Below, piece by piece: positions 32,239-37,452 of a stretch of 37,452 bases of DNA (its first letter is position 1; every line of letters starts with the position of its first letter). Made by a program: the position numbers and the translations under genes. The notes below the pieces were generated by a model that did no database searches, was not told the origin of the DNA, and was given only the letters and a program-made list of their open reading frames with translations. The stretch comes from a virus. The stretch covers positions 1 to 37,452 of the IMG/VR virus record IMGVR_UViG_3300005293_000002; one strand, 5' to 3'.

Positions 32239-32874
32239 ATGATCGAGAACGACAACAGCACCGAAAAAATGATCCAGGCTGCAGGCCTGACCGCGCCGCG
32301 CCTCTCGCCCGCTATTTTGCAGGCCAACATCATGCACACCGAAATCGTGAAGCATGTTACGCACGGCGGCCAGGTGCTGCGCTGGGCAGTGATCACGACG
32401 TTAAGCGGGTTTGGCGTAGTGGGGCGCCCTTCGGTGTCTGTCTCGCCTGAGAACGACAACGAAGAAATCGGCATCAAGGTGGCGACCGAGAATTCGACGG
32501 CTGAAATGTGGCCGCTGATGGGCTACGAACTGAAACAGCGCCTGTTCAATGAGTCGCAAGGATTGCAGGCGCTGGCCGGCGATGCGCTGCTGGAGCGGTT
32601 CAACAGTCTGCATCGCCAGTACATCGCCGCCGGCGTAGAAATCCACCATCGCGGCGGTGCTGAACTGAGCGGGCGCCCACCGTATCAGCAGCGCGTGGTC
32701 GATGAGCGCGACGAATTGGCCGACAAGGTGGAAAAGCTGTCCGCCTTCCTTGGTGGGGACACCTACAAGCGGCTGGCCGACGAAGAACAGACGCGCCTGG
32801 CCGACCAGTTGGCCGCCATGCGGCAATACGTGGCCGTCCTGAACGCGCGCATTGAGGCGTTCGAACCGCAGTAA
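32239..32874 (+). CDS. Gp49-like protein fused to crAss001_48-related domain
   Basis: A 211-residue two-part protein. The first part (about residues 15-105) has IMHTEIVKHVTHGGQVLRWAVITTLSGFGVVGRPSVSVSPENDNEEIG, then TAEMWPLMGYELKQRLF, matching the Phage_gp49_66 family. The second part (about 150-211) is QRVVDERDELADKVEKLSAFLGG with a long charged helix, as in small phage proteins related to crAss001_48. Both are phage accessory domains without known function. It lies between two spacer hairpins. Confidence 0.6.
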   Translation: MIENDNSTEKMIQAAGLTAPRLSPAILQANIMHTEIVKHVTHGGQVLRWAVITTLSGFGVVGRPSVSVSPENDNEEIGIKVATENSTAEMWPLMGYELKQRLFNESQGLQALAGDALLERFNSLHRQYIAAGVEIHHRGGAELSGRPPYQQRVVDERDELADKVEKLSAFLGGDTYKRLADEEQTRLADQLAAMRQYVAVLNARIEAFEPQ

Positions 32875-32895
32875 AACGCCAGATTGGCACGGCCA

Positions 32896-32919
32896 GCCGC
32901 CCCGCCGACCTGGGGCGGC
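32896..32919 (+). other. Spacer hairpin before 32935 gene
   Basis: GCCGCCCC and GGGGCGGC form an 8-bp stem with an 8-base loop, followed by ACATCG and AAAGAGAAA before ATG. It resembles the hairpin at 32200, but with a longer stem. Confidence 0.75.
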
Positions 32920-32934
32920 ACATCGAAAGAGAAA

Positions 32935-33477
32935 ATGAACTTTACCCACATCGCCAACCCTGTAGCGGTCACCGCGCGCGCCATCCTGGGCGTGTCCACC
33001 ATCACCGAAGGCGCCATGCTGGCGCTGGATGACACCACCAATTATTTCGCCAACAACGCCATGCTGGCCCGCTACACGCCGGTGGCCGGTGATTACCTGG
33101 TCACCCAGGATGACGGCTACCAGTACGTGAACCCGAAAGACGTTTTCGAACGCAAGTACCATCCGGTAGACGATTTGCCCGAAGCGCTGCCGGCGCCCAC
33201 CCATGGCGTGGCGATGTGTTTTTCCGGCGCCCTGCTGCACTTGAAAGGCGGCGCCAAGATCGCGCGCGCTGGCTGGAATGGCAAAGGCATGTTCGTGTAT
33301 ATGGTGCCGGCCAACAGCTACCCGGCGCAGACTGGAGTGGCAAAAGATCATTTCGGTGATGGCGCCATGGTGCCGTACAAGGCCTACATGGCACTGAAAG
33401 GCACGGACGACACCGTAAGCACCTGGGCGCCAAGCGCAGGCGATACGCTGGCCGAAGACTGGGAAATCGTCCTGTAA
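32935..33477 (+). CDS. Two-domain protein with C-terminal Tad2 (DUF2829) anti-Thoeris domain
   Basis: A 180-residue protein. Residues of about 93-180 match the Tad2/DUF2829 family: ARAGWNGKGMFVYMVPANSY (about 110-129), then VPYKAYMALKG and a C-terminal WAPSAGDTLAEDWEIVL. Characterised Tad2 proteins sequester the cyclic ADP-ribose signal of Thoeris defence. The N-terminal domain (about 1-78) has LGVSTITEGAMLALDDTTNYF and AGDYLVTQDDGYQYVNPKDVFERKYHP, a pattern found in other phage proteins of unknown function. Anti-Thoeris activity is inferred from the family, and no ligand-binding pocket can be proven here. Confidence 0.75.
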   Translation: MNFTHIANPVAVTARAILGVSTITEGAMLALDDTTNYFANNAMLARYTPVAGDYLVTQDDGYQYVNPKDVFERKYHPVDDLPEALPAPTHGVAMCFSGALLHLKGGAKIARAGWNGKGMFVYMVPANSYPAQTGVAKDHFGDGAMVPYKAYMALKGTDDTVSTWAPSAGDTLAEDWEIVL

Positions 33478-33484
33478 TCGGGCC

Positions 33485-33505
33485 GCCGCGCCCCGATCGC
33501 GCGGC
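33485..33505 (+). other. Spacer hairpin before 33523 gene
   Basis: GCCGCGC and GCGCGGC form a 7-bp stem with a 7-base loop, followed by ACC and an AGGGGAAA ribosome site. It preserves the layout of the two hairpins upstream while its stem sequence differs. Confidence 0.75.
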
Positions 33506-33522
33506 ACCATAGGGGAAACAGC

Positions 33523-34326
33523 ATGGAAATCATCGCAATCATCATCATTGGCATCATCGCCCTGTGCATCCAGGTCACGTATGAACGCCGCCGCACCGCC
33601 ACCAACCTGGAATTCCAGCACCAGCGCCTGGCAGCCGAGGCCAAGAACTGGGCCGACATTCTGGAGAAAGCCACCATCACCACCAGCGCCAGCGCCAGCG
33701 TGATCATCGCCAAGTCGATGGCGGAAGTGGAAGCGTCGGGCAAGCGCTGGAGAGAGGCGGAAGCCCAGCGGCAGAAGGCCGTCGCGGATGCTGAACGACA
33801 GCGCTACGAGAACGCCAAGAACCGCAAGCCCGCGCCGGTCGGCGTCTTCGGCGGCGATGGCGTGTACCGTGAAGCCGGCCAGCCGGTTGTCTGGTATGAC
33901 ATTCGCACCGACCAGTGGAAGGATCGTTCGGGCCAGGTGGTGCCGGATCCGCGCCAGAACGCCAGGATGCAAGCGCTGTACGGCGGCACGTCGATGATGG
34001 ACCCGCGCACGGTCGGCGCGCGCATCAGCACCGTGGACCTGGGCTATGAATCCGACATGGAAGCCCAGGCCCGGCGCGCCAGCCAGTCGGCCATGATGGA
34101 CGCGATCGCCACCGGCACCGGCATGATGCGTATCAGCAGCGAAGGCGCGGAACATGTGCCGGCAGCGCAATACCAGGGTGGCGGCGGTTCATTTGACGGC
34201 GGCGGCGCTTCGGGAGACTATACGCCGGCACCAAGCAGTTGCGATTCGTCATCCAGCTACAGCAGCAGCGACAGTTCATCGTCCTGCAGTAGTTCGGACA
34301 GCGGCAGCAGCAGTTCGTCAGACTGA
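33523..34326 (+). CDS. Membrane-anchored protein with Ser-rich tail
   Basis: A 267-residue protein. It begins with a hydrophobic segment (MEIIAIIIIGIIALCIQVTY, residues 1-20) without a cleavage site, so it is probably a signal anchor. Next come about 70 residues of charged helix, then a central region with GVYREAGQPVVWYDIRTDQWKD. The last 50 residues change to Gly/Ser low complexity with several Cys (GGGGSFDGGGASG, then SSCDSSSSYSSSDSS-type repeats). Such a tail might be extracellular or periplasmic. No family recognised. Confidence 0.65.
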   Translation: MEIIAIIIIGIIALCIQVTYERRRTATNLEFQHQRLAAEAKNWADILEKATITTSASASVIIAKSMAEVEASGKRWREAEAQRQKAVADAERQRYENAKNRKPAPVGVFGGDGVYREAGQPVVWYDIRTDQWKDRSGQVVPDPRQNARMQALYGGTSMMDPRTVGARISTVDLGYESDMEAQARRASQSAMMDAIATGTGMMRISSEGAEHVPAAQYQGGGGSFDGGGASGDYTPAPSSCDSSSSYSSSDSSSSCSSSDSGSSSSSD

Positions 34327-34349
34327 CCACCACCAAGAGGGGAAACACA

Positions 34350-34439
34350 ATGTACGTCGCTGCCTACCTGATCGCCGGCCTGGCCGCCAGCATCCTGTTC
34401 GGGATGATCGCCCGCCACGGTGGCACCGACTCAAGTTGA
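34350..34439 (+). CDS. Small membrane peptide, 29 residues
   Basis: ATG 34350 with AAGAGGGGAA upstream, stop at 34437-34439. The product is almost one membrane helix (YLIAGLAASILFGMI, about residues 6-20) with a charged, His/Arg-containing end. It lies 23 bases after the Ser-rich protein gene. The strong ribosome site supports it; the short length does not. Confidence 0.5.
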   Translation: MYVAAYLIAGLAASILFGMIARHGGTDSS

Positions 34440-34464
34440 CGCCCGACAACAGCCGGCTTACACT
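34436..34464 (+). promoter_or_regulatory. Promoter ahead of the terminator, possible pR'-like late promoter
   Basis: TTGACG (34436-34441), a 17-base spacer and TACACT (34459-34464), giving a start near 34471. The -35 box overlaps the end of the 29-residue ORF. The transcript would run about 70 bases to a strong terminator. Confidence 0.6.
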
Positions 34465-34470
34465 TCGTCC

Positions 34471-34539
34471 GGTTCTCAAGTGTCCCAACAGCCACTTTTT
34501 CACCCCGCCCAGCGCAAGCTGCCAGCGGGGTTTTCTTTT
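34471..34539 (+). ncRNA. Possible short leader RNA (6S-like)
   Basis: Predicted product of promoter 34436-34464 and terminator 34503-34539, about 69 bases. By position it resembles the lambda 6S RNA made from pR' and ended at tR' when the antiterminator Q is absent. No sequence similarity is claimed. Confidence 0.4.
34503..34539 (+). terminator. Strong intrinsic terminator before late operon
   Basis: CCCCGC (34503-34508) and GCGGGG (34525-34530) enclose a second stem CAGC with GCTG and a GCAA loop, followed by TTTTCTTTT. It should end rightward transcription from the early/middle operon and from promoter 34436, isolating the late operon unless antitermination occurs. Confidence 0.85.
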
Positions 34540-34555
34540 GGGCATCCGAAATACA

Positions 34556-34584
34556 TTGCCTTTGCTGATCAACAGCAATATATT
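34556..34584 (+). promoter_or_regulatory. Late promoter with dyad-filled spacer
   Basis: TTGCCT (34556-34561), a 17-base spacer and TATATT (34579-34584), start near 34591. The spacer is a perfect inverted repeat: TTGCTG (34562-34567), ATCAA, CAGCAA (34573-34578). It lies after the terminator and about 130 bases before the small terminase gene, so it is the simplest promoter for the late operon. The dyad could be the site of a repressor or activator. Confidence 0.65.
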
Positions 34585-34660
34585 CGGCTGGAAATATAAA
34601 CCGCCGCGCCCGGATGGCGTGCATTTCTTGGCAATAGGCCATGCGTAGGAGCGAAATAGC

Positions 34661-34720
34661 ATGAAAAACCGAATTATCACCGTCGCAAACCCGCACATTA
34701 GCCAAATTATCGGTGAATGA
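34661..34720 (+). CDS. Possible 19-codon leader ORF coupled to terminase gene
   Basis: ATG 34661 with a good TAGGAG ribosome site 9 bases upstream. The frame encodes 19 residues (MKNRIITVANPHISQIIGE) and stops at 34718-34720, so its stop overlaps the terS ATG (ATGA). It could be a leader peptide for translational coupling, or chance. Confidence 0.4.
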   Translation: MKNRIITVANPHISQIIGE

Positions 34721-34992
34721 TCGTGAGTGAAGACCAAACTAAAGTAGCCCCAAATAGGGGCCGCGTCGGTGGACGCGCGAAAGGTACGCCGAACAAGGCC
34801 ACCAAGGAACTGAAACAGATGATCCTGGAAGCGCTGGGCAAGGCTGGCGGCGTGAAGTACCTGACCGCCCAGGCCACGGCGAATCCGAAAGCGTTCATGA
34901 CTCTGCTGGGCCGTGTGCTGCCGCTCCAGGTCACTGGCGAGAATGGCGGCCCTGTCCAGATCACGTTCAGCAACACGGACGCCGACCTGTGA
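34717..34992 (+). CDS. Terminase small subunit
   Basis: A 91-residue protein. RVGGRAKGTPNKATKELKQMIL (about residues 16-37) and YLTAQATANPKAFMTLLGRVLPLQV (about 48-72) match short small-terminase proteins found next to the large subunit in P22-like phages. It would bind the packaging start site and guide the large subunit. ATG 34717 overlaps the leader ORF stop; a GTG start two codons later is possible. Its stop overlaps the large-subunit GTG. Confidence 0.8.
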   Translation: MIVSEDQTKVAPNRGRVGGRAKGTPNKATKELKQMILEALGKAGGVKYLTAQATANPKAFMTLLGRVLPLQVTGENGGPVQITFSNTDADL

Positions 34993-36359
34993 GCGGTTTT
35001 ACCCTGACCGAGCGCCAAAGCCTGGCGCAGACCATCCTGGCCGGCATCGCCACATGGCTGATGCTGTTCGGTGGTGGCCGGTCGGGGAAAACGTTCCTGA
35101 TCATTCGGAACATCATCACGCGTTCGCTCAAGGCGCCGGGATCGCGGCACCTGGTCACGCGGTCGCGCTTCAACCACTTGAAGGCTTCGATCATGATGGA
35201 CACCTTCCCCAAGGTCATGAGCGTGTGCTTTCCGCAACTGGTCAAGGGCAAGGATTGGGATATCAACATGTCTGATGGCTACGCCTGGCTGCCCGGCGGT
35301 TCGCAAGTGTGGTTCCTGGGCCTGGACGACAAAGAGCGGATGGAAAAGATCCTGGGCCTGGAGTTCGCCACCATCTACATCAATGAGGCCAGCCAAGTGG
35401 CCTGGGCTGGTGTTCAGATCCTCCTGACGCGTCTTGCGCAGCGGTGCACGCAGATCATCAACGGGGTGGAATCGCCGCTGAAACTGCGCTTCCTGTTCGA
35501 CTGCAACCCGCCCAGCAAAATGCATTGGGCGTTCAAGGTCTTCAAGCAGAAGCTGGACCCGGAAACCAAGGAACCGTTGCGCAACCCAGGCAATTACCAG
35601 TGTTTCCAGATGAACCCGGCGGACAATGCCGCCAATCTGTCGCCCGAATACATGGAAGCGCTGGACGGTCTTTCCGAGCGCATGAAGCGCCGTTTCAAGG
35701 ATGGCGAGTTCTCCGACGCCACGCCAAACGCCCTGTTTGACGAAGCCGACATGGACAAATGGCGCGTGACCGATGGCGTGGTGCCTGACCTGGTGCGCGT
35801 GGTGGTGTCGGTCGATCCATCGGGCGCCGGCGACGACGGCGAGAACACCGACAACGACGAAATCGGCATCACGGTGGGCGGCCTGGGCGTGGACGGCAAC
35901 GCCTACCTGCTGGAAGACCTGACCGTGAAGGGCGGGCCATCGACGTGGGGCGCGGTCGCCGTGGCTGCCTACATGCGCCACAAGGCCGATGCGATCGTGG
36001 CCGAAACCAACTTCGGCGGCGGCATGGTCAAGTTCGTGGTGCAGGCCGCCGCAGTGAAGGCCGGCTGCAAGATCAATTTCAAGATGGTCACCGCCAGCAG
36101 GGGCAAGGTGCAGCGCGCCGAACCGTTCAGCGTTCTTTACACGAATGGCAAGGTGCGCCACGTCGGCATCTTCGCCAAGTTGGAAGACGAAATGTGCGCT
36201 TTCTCCAGTGTCGGCTACACCGGCCCACGATCACCGAACAGGGCAGACGCGCACATTTGGGCGCTGGCTGAATTGTTCCCGGCGCTGGTCAAGGCGCCGA
36301 AGAAAGAAGTTGAAGAAGACGAAACCAATGGATATGGGGGTAACGGATGGATGAGTTAA
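34989..36359 (+). CDS. Terminase large subunit
   Basis: A 456-residue protein with a GTG start. The ATPase has Walker A GGGRSGKT (residues 28-35), Walker B ATIYINEAS with Glu133 (about 127-135), and a coupling motif near FDCNPP (about 170-175). The nuclease has Asp276 (VVVSVDPSGAGDDG), Glu339 (IVAETNFGGG) and Asp420 (RADAHIWA). It powers DNA packaging and cuts the concatemer. The order small terminase, large terminase, portal is that of P22. The next start lies inside its 3' end. Confidence 0.95.
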   Translation: MSGFTLTERQSLAQTILAGIATWLMLFGGGRSGKTFLIIRNIITRSLKAPGSRHLVTRSRFNHLKASIMMDTFPKVMSVCFPQLVKGKDWDINMSDGYAWLPGGSQVWFLGLDDKERMEKILGLEFATIYINEASQVAWAGVQILLTRLAQRCTQIINGVESPLKLRFLFDCNPPSKMHWAFKVFKQKLDPETKEPLRNPGNYQCFQMNPADNAANLSPEYMEALDGLSERMKRRFKDGEFSDATPNALFDEADMDKWRVTDGVVPDLVRVVVSVDPSGAGDDGENTDNDEIGITVGGLGVDGNAYLLEDLTVKGGPSTWGAVAVAAYMRHKADAIVAETNFGGGMVKFVVQAAAVKAGCKINFKMVTASRGKVQRAEPFSVLYTNGKVRHVGIFAKLEDEMCAFSSVGYTGPRSPNRADAHIWALAELFPALVKAPKKEVEEDETNGYGGNGWMS

Positions 36360-36712
36360 AGCCGGGAACAATCACGCTGGGGCCGGCCAGCTTGCACCTG
36401 TCATACAGCGCGCTGGTGCCGCCGAACATGCGCGGTAATGCCCTGGAGATAACAGAGTTGTTGACAGCAGTCAACGAAAGGGGGCAGAATCACGCCAATT
36501 CCTTGATGCAAGAAGTTTGCGAACAAGCCGACCAGGCCGGCAAACTTCTGTTGCTCATGCCCGAGACATACGGCCAGGATGGCGGATTGACCACCGAGCA
36601 GCTATCGGACTGGTATCAGCGCCGCCACGGCTTTGTCGTTCTCCAGCTTTCCCCAAAAACAATTCTGGTGCGCATGCCTGCAAGGGCAGCGGCTAAATGG
36701 GCTGGACAATGA
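36347..36712 (+). CDS. GNAT-like small protein between terminase and portal
   Basis: A 121-residue protein that overlaps the terminase by 13 bases and the portal start by ATGA. The C-terminal half (KLLLLMPETYGQDGGLTTEQLSDWYQRRHGFVVLQ, then TILVRMPARA) resembles the last strand-helix-strand part of GNAT acetyltransferases, with the Y-x-x-x-G-F pattern. The N-terminal half lacks a recognisable acetyl-CoA loop (R/Q-x-x-G-x-G/A). It may be a divergent or degenerate GNAT fold. Confidence 0.5.
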   Translation: MDELKPGTITLGPASLHLSYSALVPPNMRGNALEITELLTAVNERGQNHANSLMQEVCEQADQAGKLLLLMPETYGQDGGLTTEQLSDWYQRRHGFVVLQLSPKTILVRMPARAAAKWAGQ

Positions 36713-37452
36713 GCGACGAAAACAACAAGATGACCGATGACGCCCTGCTGAAAGAAATCAGGGACTACTGCGACGAAGCGATCCGGGCCGACGCGCACAA
36801 CCGCGCGCCCGCCGTGGCCGATCTGCAGTTCCTGGTGGGCGAACAATGGCCGGAAGATATTCGGCGCCAGCGCCAGCTTGAAGGCCGTCCGTGCCTGACG
36901 TTCAACCGCCTGCCCACTTTCCTGCACCAGGTCACCAACGACCAGCGCCAGAACAAGCCGGGCATCAAGACGCACCCGGTGGATGGCGGCGCCGATATCA
37001 AGCGGTCGGAAATCAATCAGGGCGTCATCCGCCACATCGAATACACCAGCAACGCCGATATCGCCTATGACACCGCCGTGAACAGCGCGGCGGCGATCGG
37101 CTTCGGCTTCTGGCGCCTGATCACCGAGTACGAGTCGCCCACGTCGTTCGACCAGGTGATCCGCTACCAGCGCATCCGCGATGCCCTGAAAGTGTTCATG
37201 GATCCGGCCAGCACCGAGGCGGACGGATCGGATCAGAAGCGTTGCGCCATCATCCGCGACGTGCCGCGCCGCGAGTTCAAGCGCCAGTATCCGCAGGCCG
37301 ACGAAGCGACCAGCACGGCGATCGGCTTGCTGGGCCAGCAGGTACAGCAAGGGTGGATGAACGAAAACTACGTGCGCGAGGTCGAGTATTACTATTTCGA
37401 ATATACCGACCGCACGCTGTGCATGCTGGTCGATGGCACGGTGAAGTTCAAA
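36709..37452 (+). CDS. Portal protein, N-terminal part (P22 gp1-like)
   Basis: The first 248 codons of the portal gene, running off the window end in frame; the rest is at 1-1546. ATG 36709 overlaps the previous stop (ATGA). The N-terminal part has DLQFLVGEQWPEDIRRQRQ, then RPCLTFNRLPTFLHQVTNDQRQNKPGIK and HPVDGGADIKRSEINQGVIRHIEY, the typical opening of P22-like portals. It would form the dodecameric ring for packaging and tail attachment. Confidence 0.92.
   Translation, partial: MSDENNKMTDDALLKEIRDYCDEAIRADAHNRAPAVADLQFLVGEQWPEDIRRQRQLEGRPCLTFNRLPTFLHQVTNDQRQNKPGIKTHPVDGGADIKRSEINQGVIRHIEYTSNADIAYDTAVNSAAAIGFGFWRLITEYESPTSFDQVIRYQRIRDALKVFMDPASTEADGSDQKRCAIIRDVPRREFKRQYPQADEATSTAIGLLGQQVQQGWMNENYVREVEYYYFEYTDRTLCMLVDGTVKFK
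37323..37452. repeat. Terminal direct repeat, right copy
   Basis: Identical to bases 1-130. It continues the portal reading frame, so joining position 37322 to position 1 restores a full-length 719-residue portal protein. Confidence 0.95.

Overview
The window is the genome of a short-tailed (podovirus-type) double-stranded DNA phage. Bases 1-130 are repeated exactly at 37323-37452, and the portal gene reads through that junction in one frame. The simplest reading is a complete circular assembly of about 37,322 bp, opened inside the portal gene. The DNA is GC-rich with proteobacterial-type signals (sigma70-like promoters, AGGA/GGAG ribosome sites). The gene families recall P22-like phages of Burkholderiales such as Bordetella and Burkholderia. 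A beta-proteobacterial host is an inference; nothing in the sequence proves it.

Layout. (1) A rightward late operon runs from about 34661 through the end and start of the window to 16968: small and large terminase, a small GNAT-like protein, portal, scaffold, P22-type coat protein, two small head-region proteins, gp4-like tail accessory factor, an aspartyl/asparaginyl beta-hydroxylase-like enzyme, a GNAT acetyltransferase, three DNA-ejection proteins, gp10-like stabilisation protein, a fibre-like protein, a tailspike, and a lysis cassette (membrane/coiled-coil protein, glucosaminidase endolysin, holin, lipoprotein). Most of these genes overlap by ATGA, GTGA or TAATG. (2) A leftward early operon (26051 down to 16965) carries recombination and DNA-metabolism genes: Cas4-like nuclease with a probable Fe-S cluster, RecT, a Rad50/SbcC-like ATPase, a DnaQ-type exonuclease, a zinc-finger protein and several unknowns. 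(3) A rightward early/middle operon (26242 to 34439) carries a small HTH regulator, a DUF1367-type protein, a cytosine-C5 DNA methyltransferase, YbcO-type nuclease, RusA resolvase, likely replication-initiation and helicase-loader-type proteins, small accessory proteins, and a fusion with a C-terminal Tad2 (DUF2829) anti-Thoeris domain.

Regulation. A divergent control region (26052-26241) has one sigma70-like promoter in each direction. Ahead of the late operon lies a promoter followed after about 35 bp by a strong intrinsic terminator, like the pR'-6S RNA-tR' arrangement of lambdoid phages, then a second promoter whose 17-bp spacer is a perfect dyad, then a 19-codon leader ORF coupled to the small terminase gene. 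A 454-bp gene-free stretch (29574-30027) holds a candidate small RNA with its own promoter and terminator, folding into a three-way junction with two GAAA tetraloops, followed by further structured sequence. Nine intergenic spacers carry GC-rich hairpins between a stop codon and the next ribosome site.

No integrase, reverse transcriptase, DNA polymerase, tRNA or CRISPR array was found. The phage therefore looks dependent on host replication machinery, and is either strictly lytic or maintained without a recognisable integration system.
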